A DNA stretch of 63,113 bases, taken from Tissierellales bacterium. Lineage in GTDB: Bacteria > Bacillota > Clostridia > Tissierellales > VENL01. The stretch spans positions 1 through 63,113 of the forward strand of contig JANQLB010000049.1 of assembly GCA_028280805.1 (NCBI GenBank), read 5' to 3'. The translations under genes and the position numbers were made by a program. Shown here one piece after another: positions 7,644-17,739 of this stretch; position 1 is the stretch's first letter; the number at the start of each line of letters is the position of its first letter. The notes beneath the pieces are model-generated. The model was not told the DNA's origin and did no database searches. It saw nothing but the letters and a program-made list of their open reading frames with translations.

Positions 7644-9401
7644 TTATAGAACTCTTGCTTTACCTTTATAAATCAGTCCTCTAGTACAATCGACTGTTAC
7701 AATCTCTCCATCCTCTAATTCAGTTGTAGCATCATAAGCACCTACTATTACAGGTTTAGAAAGGTTCAGCCCTACTATAGCTGCGTGAGAGGTTAATCCG
7801 CTCTCCTCAGTAACAATTGCAGCAGATTTCTCCATATACGAAACCATTTCTTTACATGTCCCTACTGTAACTATTATGTCACCTTCTTTAAACTTTTCTT
7901 CCAGTTCTTCAATGCTATGAACAATACATACTCGCCCTGTTCCGGCTTTATCTCCTATGCCGGTTCCCTTCATTAATACCTCTCCGACTATATGTACTTT
8001 TATCAAGTTTGTACTTCCTGAAACCCCAACAGGAATTCCTGCTGTTATTACTACTAAATCGCCTTCACTTATTAATTCTTTGCTAAGAGCATCTTCTACA
8101 GACATATCTATTATCTGGTCAGTAGATGTTGAATCTTTAGATAGTACAGGATAAACTCCCCATACTAATGACAGCTTTCTCATAACCTTCTCACATGGAG
8201 TAGTAGCTATTATCGGACATTCTGGTCTAAACTTTGAAACAGCTTTCGCAGTATATCCTGATGAGGTTGCTGTTATAATAGCCGATGCTTGAAGACTTTG
8301 AGCAGTGCTGCATGTAGCATGGCTTATAGCATTTGTAATAGTTATATCCTTGCCTAAAATTCTAGACCTTTGAGCCCTCTTATAATCAAGAGAATCTTCT
8401 ATTCTCTCTGCAATATTTGCCATAGTTTCAACAGCTTCAACTGGATACTTACCAGCAGCAGTTTCTCCAGAAAGCATAATAGCATCTGTTCCGTCTATAA
8501 TAGCATTAGCAACGTCTGTTACTTCTGCTCTGGTAGGGCGTGGATTTCTTATCATTGAATCCAGCATTTGTGTAGCTGTTATAACAGGCTTACCTACTAC
8601 ATTACACCATTTGATTAGATTCTTTTGAACTAAAGGCACATCTTCAGTGGGAATTTCAACTCCTAAATCACCTCTGGCAACCATTATTCCATCAGAAACT
8701 TCTATAATTTCTCTTATGTTATCTACACCTTCCTGATTTTCTATCTTAGAAATTATCTGCACATCATCTGCTCCGTACTCTTCTAAAATTTTTCTAATAT
8801 CTATTACATCTTCAGCCTTTCTAATAAAAGAAGCAGAAATAAAATCTATATCATTTTCTATGCCAAATTTTATATCTTCTATATCCTTTTTAGTTATAGC
8901 CGGCAGGTTAATTTTAACTCCAGGTACATTAATACCCTTATAATTTTTCACCGGTCCTTGGTTTCTTACTAGGCATCTTATATCTGTTTCGTTTATAACT
9001 TCTAATACTTCAAGCTCAATTAAACCATCATCTATCAGTATGTCATTACCAGCTTTTACATCCTTCGGTAAATCTTTATACGTAATGTTACAAATTTTTT
9101 CATTTCCTACTATTTCTCTAGTAGTTAATATGAATTCTTGATTTTCTTTTAATAATATTTCTCCATTTTCAAACTTTCCGGTTCTAATCTCTGGTCCTTT
9201 AGTATCCAGCATAATTGATACAGTTTTACCTAATTCAGCTCTAATCTTCTTTACTAGATCAAATCTTTCCTTGTGTTCTTCATGGCTTCCATGAGAAAAA
9301 TTCATACGAGCCACATCTAGCCCTGAAATTATTAATTTTTTTAATACTTCTTCAGTTTCTGAAGTCGGTCCTAATGTACATACAATTTTTGTATTTCTCA
9401 T
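7644..9401 (-). CDS. pyk: Pyruvate kinase with C-terminal PEP-utilising domain
   Basis: A 585-residue glycolytic enzyme converting phosphoenolpyruvate and ADP to pyruvate and ATP. The barrel starts 'TKIVCTLGPTSETEEVLKKL' with 'RMNFSHGSHEEH'. The active-site lysine and acidic metal ligands are in 'IISKIENQEGV' and 'IMVARGDLGVEIP', and the family signature includes 'ATQMLDSM'. After the usual 470 residues there is an extra domain with 'GLTSHAAIVGLNLSKPVIVG', the PEP-utilising mobile domain found in many Bacillus and clostridial enzymes. It is downstream of pfkA with a 13-base gap, so the two form a glycolytic operon. The ATG has a GGGGTGG site. Confidence 0.96.
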   Translation of the reverse strand: MRNTKIVCTLGPTSETEEVLKKLIISGLDVARMNFSHGSHEEHKERFDLVKKIRAELGKTVSIMLDTKGPEIRTGKFENGEILLKENQEFILTTREIVGNEKICNITYKDLPKDVKAGNDILIDDGLIELEVLEVINETDIRCLVRNQGPVKNYKGINVPGVKINLPAITKKDIEDIKFGIENDIDFISASFIRKAEDVIDIRKILEEYGADDVQIISKIENQEGVDNIREIIEVSDGIMVARGDLGVEIPTEDVPLVQKNLIKWCNVVGKPVITATQMLDSMIRNPRPTRAEVTDVANAIIDGTDAIMLSGETAAGKYPVEAVETMANIAERIEDSLDYKRAQRSRILGKDITITNAISHATCSTAQSLQASAIITATSSGYTAKAVSKFRPECPIIATTPCEKVMRKLSLVWGVYPVLSKDSTSTDQIIDMSVEDALSKELISEGDLVVITAGIPVGVSGSTNLIKVHIVGEVLMKGTGIGDKAGTGRVCIVHSIEELEEKFKEGDIIVTVGTCKEMVSYMEKSAAIVTEESGLTSHAAIVGLNLSKPVIVGAYDATTELEDGEIVTVDCTRGLIYKGKARVL

Positions 9402-9414
9402 TGATTTTCCACCC

Positions 9415-10374
9415 CTATATTGATAGTATTTTTGTTAATTCATATACTTCTTTATCAAATTTTTTCTCTGTAGACAAAGCTTCATCAATTTCTATGTCTA
9501 TAATCTTGTTACCTTTTAATCCAACTACCCTAGATGACTTTCCTTCTAATAACAACTCTACTGATCTTGCTCCCATTTTACTGGCAATTATTCTATCAAA
9601 CGCAGTTGGACTTCCACCTCTTTGAATATGACCTAATATAGTGACTCTAGTAGATATACCTGTCTTATATTCAATTTCCTTGGCTAAATCATAAGAATTT
9701 AACATATTTTCTGCAAGTAGTATAATACTGTGAAGTTTACCCCTGTTTCTGCCTTGAATTAGTTTTTTACATACTTCATCTGAACTAAAATCCTCCTCCG
9801 GGACAATTATGCTTTCTGCTCCTCCGGCTAAGCCTGCATAAAGAGCTATATCTCCACAATTTCTTCCCATAACTTCTACTATATTTGCTCTTCCATGAGA
9901 TGTAGTAGTATCTCTTATATTACTAATGGCATCCACAACGGTGTTTATAGCTGTATCAAATCCTATTGAATAATCTGTATATCCTAAATCATTGTCTATA
10001 GTTCCAGGTATTCCAATAGCTTTAATTCCCTTTTTATTTAACTCTTTAGCTCCTTTAAAAGATCCATCACCACCAATTACTATAAGTCCATCAATACCAA
10101 AAACCTTTATCACATTTAATGCCTTTTTTAGACCGACTTCCGTTTTAAATTCTTCACTTCTTGCAGTTCTTAACTTAGTACCTCCTCTATGAATAATATC
10201 TGCTACTGAAGATAAATTCATTTCACTAATATTACCTTCTATAAGACCTTTATATCCCTGTCCAATCCCCATCACCTTTAATCCATGGTATATACCAGTT
10301 CTAACAACAGCTCTAGTGGCTGCATTCATACCGGGTGCATCTCCTCCACTTGTTAGTACCCCTATTCTTTTCAT
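9415..10374 (-). CDS. pfkA: ATP-dependent 6-phosphofructokinase
   Basis: A 319-residue enzyme of normal bacterial length that phosphorylates fructose 6-phosphate to the 1,6-bisphosphate. Visible motifs are the ATP-binding '[15 protein letters not shown]' at the N-terminus, '[10 protein letters not shown]', the catalytic '[10 protein letters not shown]' with its Asp, '[13 protein letters not shown]', and '[14 protein letters not shown]'. The start is the ATG at 10374, 7-8 bases after a strong AAGGAGG; an upstream in-frame TTG at 10380 is less likely. It is cotranscribed with pyk and preceded by a small gene. GGD at the ATP site suggests ATP rather than pyrophosphate as donor. Confidence 0.97.
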   Translation of the reverse strand: MKRIGVLTSGGDAPGMNAATRAVVRTGIYHGLKVMGIGQGYKGLIEGNISEMNLSSVADIIHRGGTKLRTARSEEFKTEVGLKKALNVIKVFGIDGLIVIGGDGSFKGAKELNKKGIKAIGIPGTIDNDLGYTDYSIGFDTAINTVVDAISNIRDTTTSHGRANIVEVMGRNCGDIALYAGLAGGAESIIVPEEDFSSDEVCKKLIQGRNRGKLHSIILLAENMLNSYDLAKEIEYKTGISTRVTILGHIQRGGSPTAFDRIIASKMGARSVELLLEGKSSRVVGLKGNKIIDIEIDEALSTEKKFDKEVYELTKILSI

Positions 10375-10385
10375 ATACAACCTCC

Positions 10386-10574
10386 TTAAATTAAATCAAT
10401 TAAAACAGTATAAGCTTCTTGAGCTTCAAATTCAGGAACTAAAATTTGATAAGTTTCATTATCGCCTTCTTTATAGAAAAGACTTATCTTAACTAAGAAA
10501 CCTTCCTGTATCAGTTCGTCTTTAATTTTATTTGCAGCCTCATTTCCTTCTATTACATGAATGGCAGTCCACAT
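10386..10574 (-). CDS. Small conserved protein upstream of pfkA (DUF2007-like?)
   Basis: A 62-residue soluble protein ([20 protein letters not shown]...). The start at 10574 is chosen because a GGAGGAG site lies 5 bases upstream; an upstream in-frame ATG lacks one. The pattern of an N-terminal beta strand, an '[15 protein letters not shown]' helix and a second '[13 protein letters not shown]' helix resembles the DUF2007 fold (ferredoxin-like putative signal-transducing proteins), but this is a weak visual match. It lies 11 bases before pfkA, so it may act on or be coexpressed with glycolysis. Confidence 0.65.
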   Translation of the reverse strand: MWTAIHVIEGNEAANKIKDELIQEGFLVKISLFYKEGDNETYQILVPEFEAQEAYTVLIDLI

Positions 10575-10628
10575 TTTACTCCTCCAGATTATATATAATT
10601 TAAAATATATTATAATGTTATACATAGA

Positions 10629-10751
10629 CATCTAAATTCTAAATTTACTTTATTCAAGAAAAAATATATACAAGGAATGGCTTTAATTGCTTAAACTTGA
10701 TATGGAAGTTATATATATTTTTATATATATTTTTTATTTTAATCTTGTATG
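10629..10751. repeat. Small dispersed repeat, copy A (MITE-like)
   Basis: The first 50 bases closely match the segment starting at 52906, including a 21-base identical core at 10650-10670 and 52927-52947. The ends (CATCTAAATTCTAAAT at 10629, and ATTTTAATCTTGTATG ending at 10751) are imperfect inverted repeats. It fills most of the gap between dnaE and the small protein upstream of pfkA. No coding potential. It is probably a degenerate non-autonomous element. Confidence 0.55.
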
Positions 10752-10764
10752 TCTATTTTAAAAT

Positions 10765-13700
10765 TTAACCAGAAATCTTAATACACTCATCTCCTAACAT
10801 GTTTTTCAGATTATCTATTAAGCTTCTATTATTAATGTCTACCCAATAATTCCTTTCTGCTATAATAGTCTGTTTTTGCTTTTCAATATACACATAAACA
10901 GGTACATTACCACTATGTTTCTCTAAGACTACCTTAATGTCCTTTAAAAGTCCTGCTGATTTATTTTCTGGTATCTTGATAAACAGTTTTTCTTTATTCA
11001 CTGAAACTAAAGGCTTTACAGTTTCACAAATAATCTTTATATCTTCTTCTTCATGTACACTAATTTTACCATCTATAATTACTATGCTGTCTTCTTCAAT
11101 ATACCTTGAATACTTTTCATATGTCCTGGGAAATATTATTAGTTCAACAGTACCATATAAATCTTCTAATGTAACAAATGCCATCATGTTATTATTCTTA
11201 GTTATCTTGTTCTTTTTACTAGCAATTATTCCACCTATTGTAACTTTTTTACCGTCATAAAGAGTAATTGAGGAATTAGGATTGATTTCTTCTTCCCCTT
11301 CTGTTACCTCATTTAGTTCACTGGTGCTGACAGTAGATATTTTTTTTAATTCCTTTTCATGACTGGACAATGGATGACCGCTAATATATATACCTGTCAT
11401 TTCTTTTTCCATTGACAATAGCGTTTTTTCAGGAAATTCCTTTATGTCAGGAAGATTGTCTTTATCAAGCTCAGGATTTTGCTGAGGTATTAAAGTATCA
11501 AAAATAGATAATTGTCCTTCTACATTCCTCTTTCTATCTTGTTGAACACCATCTAAAACCCTTTCATATACTGCTAACAATTGAGATCTGTTTACACCTA
11601 ATGAGTCAAATGCTCCACTCTTTATTAAACCCTCTATAGTTCTCTTGTTTACAGCTTGAATGTCAACCTTCTGACAAAAATCCATTAAGCTCTTAAATTC
11701 GCCTTTTTCTTTCCTTGCTTTAACAATTGCACTTATTGCTGGTCTTCCAACATTCTTTACTCCAGCAAGACCAAATCTTATTTTTCCATTAGTGACAGTA
11801 AATCTTGAATAGCTCACATTAACATCAGGAGGTAAAACTTCTATTCCAAGTCTTTTACATTCTTGTATATATAATGATACAGAATTGGTATGACTAATTA
11901 CACTTGTCATTAATGCAGCCATAAATTCAACAGGATAATGATATTTTAAGTAAGCTGTTTCGTAAGCTATAACTGCATATGCTGTAGAGTGTGATTTGGG
12001 AAAAGCATATTTTGCGAAATCTATCATTTGATCATAAATCTTATTAGCTGTCTTTTCATCAACACCATTTCTAATAGCACCTGATATTTCATACTCACCC
12101 TCTTCATTCTTTTTACCATAAATAAAATGTCTTCTTTCTTCCTCCATGACATCCATTTTTTTCTTACCCATAGCTCTTCTAACTAAATCAGAACGTCCCA
12201 TAGAGAAGCCGCCAATATCCCTAACTATCTGCATAACCTGCTCTTGATAGACCATACAACCATAGGTTACATTTAGAATAGATTCGAGCTTAGGATGTAG
12301 ATATTTTACATTGTGAGGATTATTTTTATTTTCTATATACACAGGTATCTGGCTCATAGGACCTGGTCTATATAATGAATTAGCAGCAACAATAATTTCA
12401 AAGCTATCTGGCTTGAGTTCCTTCAACAAATTTCTCATGCCAGTACTTTCAAATTGAAACACCCCTAGAGTTTCTCCTTTACTAAACATATTATATATAT
12501 TTGGATTATCATAATTTGAATTTGATAAATCAATAATAACACCATGATTTTGATTGATTAATAATTTTGCATCCCTAAGAACCGTCAAGGTCCTCAGTCC
12601 AAGAAAGTCCATTTTCAACAGCCCTAAATCTTCTAATTCCGTCATGTTAAATTGAGTAGTTATAGCATCATTATTCTTTGATAAAGGTACATATTCTGTT
12701 ATGGGTAGCTTTGAAATAACGACTCCTGCTGCATGAGTTGAAGTATGTCTTGGTAATCCTTCAACACCTCTAGCCATATCTAAGAGTTCTTTAACCTTCT
12801 CATCGTCATCATACATATCTCTTAGACTTTTATTAACCTGTAAAGCTTTATCTATAGTCATTCCCAATTCCATAGGAATCTGCTTGCATATTATATCTAC
12901 TTCACCATAGTTCATATTTAAAGCTCTGCCAATATCTCTAATAGCACCTCTAGCAGCCATAGTACCAAAGGTTGCGATTTGAACTACTTTATCTTCTCCA
13001 TATTTTTTTATAACATAATTAATTACTTCTTCTCTTCTTTCATAACAAAAATCTATATCAATATCAGGCATACTAATTCTTTCAGGATTTAAGAATCTTT
13101 CAAAAATAAGCCCGTATTTTATTGGATCTACGTCTATGATTCTTAACGAATAAGATACTAAGCTTCCGGCTGATGACCCTCTTCCCGGTCCTACCATTAT
13201 ACTATTATCCTTAGCATATTTAATCAAATCCCATACAATTAGAAAGTAATCAACATAACCCATGTTTTCTATAACTCCTAATTCCATCTCTAATCTATCT
13301 TTCAGTTCTTGAGTTACAGAAGCATATCTTTTTTCTAAACCTTCATGGCAAAGCTTTCTTAAATATTGAGAATTTGTATATCCCTTTGGAACTGTATACT
13401 CTGGCAGATGAAGGGTTTCAAAGTCAAGTTCTACATTACATCTTTTAGATATTTTAACTGTATTCTCAATGGCTTCTTGAGCATTAGGAAATAATCTTTT
13501 AATTTCTTCAGGTGACTTTAAATAAAATTCTGAAGAGGGAAATTTCATCCTTTCGTCCTCATCTACAGTCTTTCCTGTCTGCACGCATAATAGTACATCA
13601 TGAATCCTTGCATCATCTTTATTTGTATAATGAACATCATTTGTTATAACCAATGGAATATTAGTTTCTTCACTCATCTTTATTAACTGCTGGTTAACAG

Positions 13701-14250
13701 TTTTTTGTTCTTTTATACCATGGTCCTGTAACTCTAGATAAAAATTGTTATGACCAAAAATTTCATTATATAATAAAGCTGTTTCTTTAGCCTTATTATA
13801 ATTATTATCAAGAAGGTAGGTTTGAATTTCTCCACCTAAACAAGCACTTAATGCTATAATTCCTTCATTATACTTCCTTAAAACAGAATAGTCAATCCTT
13901 GGTTTATAATAAAAACCATTTATATAACCTTCTGATACAATTTTCATGAGATTTGAGTATCCTTTTTGATTTTCAGCCAATAAAACAAGATGATACTGGT
14001 TTTTATCTCTTACGGGGTCTCTTTCAGTGTATTTTCCCTTTGAAGTGTAAACCTCACAACCTAGGATAGGCTTAACACCTTTTGACCTGCAGGTTTTATA
14101 GAAATCTACTACTCCAAACATTGCACCATGGTCAGTAATGGCAATGCTATCCATTCCCAGCTCTTTAACCTTATCAATAAGAGAAGATACTCTTGAGCTT
14201 CCATCTAAAAGACTATATTCTGTATGAACATGTAAATGCACAAATTTCAT
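10765..14250 (-). CDS. dnaE: DNA polymerase III alpha subunit, DnaE type
   Basis: A 1161-residue replicative polymerase subunit. The N-terminal PHP domain starts 'FVHLHVHTEYSLLDGSSR'. The polymerase core has 'GPGRGSSAGSLVSYSL' and the catalytic acidic motif 'PDIDIDFCYERR'. This is followed by 'YGCMVYQEQVMQI', the beta-clamp region and a C-terminal OB fold ('VTIGGIIASKKNK' onward). It lacks the internal exonuclease of PolC. The ATG at 14250 is preferred: AGAGG lies 9 bases upstream, whereas an ATG at 14259 would directly abut it. Copy A of the small repeat separates it from pfkA. Firmicutes usually also carry polC elsewhere. Confidence 0.95.
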   Translation of the reverse strand: MKFVHLHVHTEYSLLDGSSRVSSLIDKVKELGMDSIAITDHGAMFGVVDFYKTCRSKGVKPILGCEVYTSKGKYTERDPVRDKNQYHLVLLAENQKGYSNLMKIVSEGYINGFYYKPRIDYSVLRKYNEGIIALSACLGGEIQTYLLDNNYNKAKETALLYNEIFGHNNFYLELQDHGIKEQKTVNQQLIKMSEETNIPLVITNDVHYTNKDDARIHDVLLCVQTGKTVDEDERMKFPSSEFYLKSPEEIKRLFPNAQEAIENTVKISKRCNVELDFETLHLPEYTVPKGYTNSQYLRKLCHEGLEKRYASVTQELKDRLEMELGVIENMGYVDYFLIVWDLIKYAKDNSIMVGPGRGSSAGSLVSYSLRIIDVDPIKYGLIFERFLNPERISMPDIDIDFCYERREEVINYVIKKYGEDKVVQIATFGTMAARGAIRDIGRALNMNYGEVDIICKQIPMELGMTIDKALQVNKSLRDMYDDDEKVKELLDMARGVEGLPRHTSTHAAGVVISKLPITEYVPLSKNNDAITTQFNMTELEDLGLLKMDFLGLRTLTVLRDAKLLINQNHGVIIDLSNSNYDNPNIYNMFSKGETLGVFQFESTGMRNLLKELKPDSFEIIVAANSLYRPGPMSQIPVYIENKNNPHNVKYLHPKLESILNVTYGCMVYQEQVMQIVRDIGGFSMGRSDLVRRAMGKKKMDVMEEERRHFIYGKKNEEGEYEISGAIRNGVDEKTANKIYDQMIDFAKYAFPKSHSTAYAVIAYETAYLKYHYPVEFMAALMTSVISHTNSVSLYIQECKRLGIEVLPPDVNVSYSRFTVTNGKIRFGLAGVKNVGRPAISAIVKARKEKGEFKSLMDFCQKVDIQAVNKRTIEGLIKSGAFDSLGVNRSQLLAVYERVLDGVQQDRKRNVEGQLSIFDTLIPQQNPELDKDNLPDIKEFPEKTLLSMEKEMTGIYISGHPLSSHEKELKKISTVSTSELNEVTEGEEEINPNSSITLYDGKKVTIGGIIASKKNKITKNNNMMAFVTLEDLYGTVELIIFPRTYEKYSRYIEEDSIVIIDGKISVHEEEDIKIICETVKPLVSVNKEKLFIKIPENKSAGLLKDIKVVLEKHSGNVPVYVYIEKQKQTIIAERNYWVDINNRSLIDNLKNMLGDECIKISG

Positions 14251-14272
14251 TATAACCATCCTCTCTACTTAA

Positions 14273-14300
14273 TAAAAAAAGATAGCGATTTTTCACTATC
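14273..14300 (-). terminator. U-tailed hairpin between the HD-GYP gene and dnaE
   Basis: Stem GATAGTG / CGCTATC (one G-U pair) followed by seven T on the minus strand. It would terminate the HD-GYP transcript. An extended -10 element at 14304-14312 sits just upstream of it, so the same hairpin could also form at the 5' end of the dnaE mRNA. Confidence 0.7.
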
Positions 14301-14303
14301 TAT

Positions 14304-14312
14304 ATTATACCA
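14304..14312 (-). promoter_or_regulatory. Extended -10 element, possible dnaE promoter
   Basis: TGGTATAAT on the minus strand (TATAAT at 14304-14309), about 55 bases before the dnaE start. No clear -35 box is visible. Confidence 0.35.
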
Positions 14313-14321
14313 AAAGTATTA

Positions 14322-15395
14322 TCATACATCATCTATTTCTATACTTTCAATAATTTTAATATCTATTTTTCTGATCAAATTTATGTTATAAGGTCTATTA
14401 AGCTTTTTTCCATTTACGTTGTGAGTAATTCGAACCAGCGGTCTAGTAGGATTTTTTGAACTAATGTTTAATATGTAACCTTTTTGACCTGTACTAAGTA
14501 AAATGCCTTGTCCAATTGAATAAGCAGAAATATTTGATGTAAGACTCTTAACTATATTTGGGTCAAACTGCTTATCAGACATTGAAATTATATAGTCTAT
14601 AGCTTCATTTTTTTTAACCTTTGGTCTATATACTCTATTATTAGTTAAAGCATCATATACATCCATAACGGAAACTATCCTTGAAAATAAAGGTATGTCT
14701 TCACCTTTTAATCCATTAGGATAACCTTTTCCATCATACCTTTCATGATGATTTAATGCAATTGATGAAGAATCTTCATTTAACTTACCGCTATTTTGAA
14801 TAATATCAAACCCTTTAAGGGTATGTTTTTTTATTTCACTATATTCTTTATCAGTAAGACGTCCACGTTTATTTAAAATATCTAAAGGAACCCTTGTTTT
14901 ACCAATATCATGTAGTATAGCTCCTAATCCCAAGTCTAAAAGTGTATGCCTTGAAAAATTCATAATAATACCTGTAATCATTGATAGTATACCAACATTG
15001 ATAGAGTGAATAAAAGTATAATCATCTATAGATCGAATCTCTAAAAGATTAAGAATTAAATTTTCTGTGCTTAGAATCTGGTTAATAATATCTTTTATAA
15101 TTATCTCTAATTTTTCAATTTTTAAATTATCAGAATGATTAAGATTAGATATTTGCTTATGTATTAACATAACTATTTCTTGTCTGGTTTCTTCTTTTAT
15201 ACAGTCCTGTATTATAAATTCGCAAAAAGACTCATTCGTTATGTATATATGTGTTATTCCTGTTTCTTTAATTTTTTCTATACACCTTTGCTTAAGCCTC
15301 ATATTTTTATTTATAACAATATTATCATTTGCTAGTTGAATAGTCTTAGCAACCATCATCCCTTCTATACACTTATCAGTTGAAATTAATCTCAT
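14322..15395 (-). CDS. HD-GYP domain protein, probable c-di-GMP phosphodiesterase
   Basis: A 357-residue protein with an N-terminal region (about 1-115) lacking a recognised sensor fold and a C-terminal HD-GYP domain. The HD pair is in 'GAILHDIGKTRVP'. Further metal ligands are in 'HTLKGFDII' and 'NHHERYDGKGYPNGLKGEDI' (containing the GYP signature), with 'DVYDALTNNRVYRP' after it. Such domains hydrolyse cyclic di-GMP. The start is the ATG at 15395 with AGGTGA about 6 bases upstream; an upstream ATG at 15428 has no site. No membrane helices are evident, so it is likely cytosolic. It is monocistronic, with a terminator at 14273. Confidence 0.88.
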   Translation of the reverse strand: MRLISTDKCIEGMMVAKTIQLANDNIVINKNMRLKQRCIEKIKETGITHIYITNESFCEFIIQDCIKEETRQEIVMLIHKQISNLNHSDNLKIEKLEIIIKDIINQILSTENLILNLLEIRSIDDYTFIHSINVGILSMITGIIMNFSRHTLLDLGLGAILHDIGKTRVPLDILNKRGRLTDKEYSEIKKHTLKGFDIIQNSGKLNEDSSSIALNHHERYDGKGYPNGLKGEDIPLFSRIVSVMDVYDALTNNRVYRPKVKKNEAIDYIISMSDKQFDPNIVKSLTSNISAYSIGQGILLSTGQKGYILNISSKNPTRPLVRITHNVNGKKLNRPYNINLIRKIDIKIIESIEIDDV

Positions 15396-15638
15396 TTCAG
15401 TCACCTTTTGTAAGTTATTATATAACAAAACACAACAAATTTCGCTTTTGTTGTAGTTTAATTTTATTATATAAGAAAAACTTTAAATTTTCTATTAAAA
15501 GTTTGTTATTTGTTAAGTTTTTAAGTAAAATAATTCGATTTTACTATTTTAATATAAGAATAAAGTATTTCACCTCATGGGAATGCAATAATAATTAACA
15601 GTTTAAAAATATAGCTAAAAAGGTTTCAGCATAGAAAG

Positions 15639-15667
15639 CACCCCTGGATAAAAGTTTTTCAGAGGTG
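15639..15667 (-). terminator. Hairpin downstream of selO, weak terminator
   Basis: CACCCCTG (15639-15646) pairs with CAGAGGTG (15660-15667), eight pairs with one G-U. The following minus-strand bases are only moderately T-rich. Confidence 0.4.
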
Positions 15668-15694
15668 TTCTCTATTTTCTATAAAATTTCTATG

Positions 15695-17170
15695 TTAAGT
15701 GCCACAAAAGGTTCTATAGGGCTCAGAGGACGGCGGCGGCGGTGTAGAGTAATCAGCTTGCTTTGGAGAGTGAGCGTAGGGATTGGAGATTACATCAAGT
15801 AATTTCTCCATGACACTATAGTCTCCTTGTTTAACCGCAGCTTCTAAAGCCTCTTCTACTCTATGGTTGCGAGGGATTATTGCCGGATTACTATTCCTCA
15901 TTAACTGCCGAGAAGATTCCTTTGATTCCTTCTGCCTGCCTAGTCTTTCCTTCCACAACTTATGCCAATTAGTAAATTCCTCTGTACTAAACAATGCCAT
16001 ATCCTCACACTTATCAAAGGTTAGTGCTATGAAAGTATTAGTATAGTCAGAGCAATGTTTATACATCATACTGAGGAGTTCTCTAATAAGGTCTTCATCT
16101 TGTGGCTCTTCATTAAATATCCCTAGCTTTGCTCTCATTCCAGTGAGCCAATTGCAATTATACAACTCAGTAAAATCTTCAACTGCATTTTGTGCCAATT
16201 TAACAGCTTCTTCTTGATTATCATGTATAAGCGGTAATAGAGTTTCAGCAAATCTAGCTAGATTCCAACCGCCAATCTGAGGCTGATTACCATAGGCATA
16301 GCGACCATGAATATCAATAGAACTGAATACCGTAGCCGGGTCATAGGTATCCATAAAGGCACAAGGACCATAATCAATAGTTTCTCCACTAATAGTCATA
16401 TTATCAGTATTCATAACTCCATGAATAAAACCAACTAGCTGCCATTTGGCTATTAGGATAGCTTGACGCTTGATCACTTCCTTAAGCAGAAAAAGATATT
16501 GGTTGTTATCAAAGTCAAAGTTTGAAAAATGTCTTTGCAATGTATAATCAGCCAAGGCACGAAGTTCCTCAACAGTACCCCATTTTGAAACGTATTGAAA
16601 GGTTCCGACCCGCAGATGACTGGAAGCTATTCGTGTTAGAATTGCACCAGTTTCCTCGGTTTCACGGATTATTGAATCTCCGGTTGTCACTACTGCTAGA
16701 CTCCTGGTAGTAGCAATTCTCAGTCCATTCATTGCTTCGCTGATGATATACTCCCGCAGCATAGGACCAAGTGAAGCTCGACCATCTCCCCCACGGGAAT
16801 ATGGCGTTTTACCTGAACCCTTAAGTTGAATATCAAGCCGCTCTCCTAAGGGAGTAACCTGTTCACCAAGGAGCAAAGCTCGACCATCTCCCAATAAGGC
16901 AAAATATCCAAATTGATGTCCTGCGTAAGCTTGAGCAAGAGGCAAAGCACCTTTAGGAACGTGATTGCCGGCAAGCACCGCTACCCCATCAATGCTTCTA
17001 AGTGCCTCAGCCTTCAATCCCAAAGATGTTGCCAATGAATGATTAAGAATGATTAACTCAGGTGAAGATACAGGGGTTGGATTGAGGTTCGTAAAAAATA
17101 ATTGCGGCAGATGAGTATAACTGTTATCTAAATTCCATCCTATTTCTATTATCGTTCCTCTCTCTGTCAT
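15695..17170 (-). CDS. selO: SelO/YdiU-family protein adenylyltransferase (pseudokinase)
   Basis: A 491-residue member of the UPF0061/SelO family, which adopt a flipped kinase fold and transfer AMP to protein hydroxyls, linked to redox stress in other bacteria. Key stretches are present: '[20 protein letters not shown]', '[20 protein letters not shown]' with the nucleotide-contacting Lys and Arg, and '[20 protein letters not shown]' with the metal-binding Asn and Asp. It ends 'YRTFCGT': the Cys occupies the near-terminal position where eukaryotic SelO has selenocysteine. Base composition is visibly less AT-rich than its neighbours (a GGCGGCGGCGG run near 15735), and it is monocistronic, suggesting acquisition by transfer. 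The start has a GGAAGGAGAG site. Confidence 0.93.
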   Translation of the reverse strand: MTERGTIIEIGWNLDNSYTHLPQLFFTNLNPTPVSSPELIILNHSLATSLGLKAEALRSIDGVAVLAGNHVPKGALPLAQAYAGHQFGYFALLGDGRALLLGEQVTPLGERLDIQLKGSGKTPYSRGGDGRASLGPMLREYIISEAMNGLRIATTRSLAVVTTGDSIIRETEETGAILTRIASSHLRVGTFQYVSKWGTVEELRALADYTLQRHFSNFDFDNNQYLFLLKEVIKRQAILIAKWQLVGFIHGVMNTDNMTISGETIDYGPCAFMDTYDPATVFSSIDIHGRYAYGNQPQIGGWNLARFAETLLPLIHDNQEEAVKLAQNAVEDFTELYNCNWLTGMRAKLGIFNEEPQDEDLIRELLSMMYKHCSDYTNTFIALTFDKCEDMALFSTEEFTNWHKLWKERLGRQKESKESSRQLMRNSNPAIIPRNHRVEEALEAAVKQGDYSVMEKLLDVISNPYAHSPKQADYSTPPPPSSEPYRTFCGT

Positions 17171-17452
17171 GGTCTCTCCTTCCCTTATTCTGTGTTTTCT
17201 TAGCTATATACTTTCTATTTCAACACAATTAGTATCTGCTTCTACTACTTTATTATACCCTTTCCTACAAAGATACAAAACAATATACATGTTATATTAA
17301 CAGTAACATGAGTCAGTTGAAAAGGAGCATTATCAAGCGAATAGTATTATATTTATCAAAAACTTTTTAGGTTAAGATCTCTACCTCTATAAGTGAGCTT
17401 AGAATAATGATATATAATCTCATAGATTTAATAAAAGATTGACAAACATAAT

Positions 17453-17478
17453 AAAGAATAGGCTATCACCTATTCTTT
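17453..17478 (-). terminator. Terminator overlapping the end of the HPr gene
   Basis: A 10-bp perfect stem AAAGAATAGG (17453-17462) / CCTATTCTTT (17469-17478) includes the HPr stop codon. The minus-strand tail CTTTATTATGTTT is U-rich. Confidence 0.7.
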
Positions 17479-17739
17479 TGACAATTTATTTTCCAATAAA
17501 TCAATTAATGTATTCATTGCTTCTTTTTCATCTTCTCCTTGGGTAATTATCGTAATTTCATCACCATTAGAAGCTCCTAGGGCCATTATACCCATTATGC
17601 TCTTGGCATTAACTTTTTTATCACTCATTTTAACATATATGTCACTAAAAAATTTTCCAGCAGTTTGTACAAATAAAGCTGCCGGTCTTGCATGTAATCC
17701 AACCTTACTCTTAATAATCACTCTTTTTGATTGCATCAT
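17470..17739 (-). CDS. HPr-family phosphocarrier protein
   Basis: An 89-residue HPr. His16 in 'GLHARPAALF' is the PEP-dependent phosphorylation site and Ser47 in 'NAKSIMGIMALG' is the regulatory site phosphorylated by HprK (encoded at 43334). Both are present, so unlike B. subtilis Crh, which lacks the His, this protein could serve sugar transport as well as carbon catabolite regulation. It overlaps the 3' end of whiA by four bases (two adjacent ATGs, GGGAG site upstream), the position crh/HPr occupies in many Firmicutes. It could be the cell's general HPr or a second copy. Confidence 0.93.
   Translation of the reverse strand: MMQSKRVIIKSKVGLHARPAALFVQTAGKFFSDIYVKMSDKKVNAKSIMGIMALGASNGDEITIITQGEDEKEAMNTLIDLLENKLSKE

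Noticed and set aside
15432..15454. ACAACAAA/TTTGTTGT hairpin upstream of the HD-GYP gene as a c-di-GMP riboswitch
   Set aside because: It is a simple eight-pair stem without the conserved multi-helix GEMM core; at most a weak terminator or attenuator.
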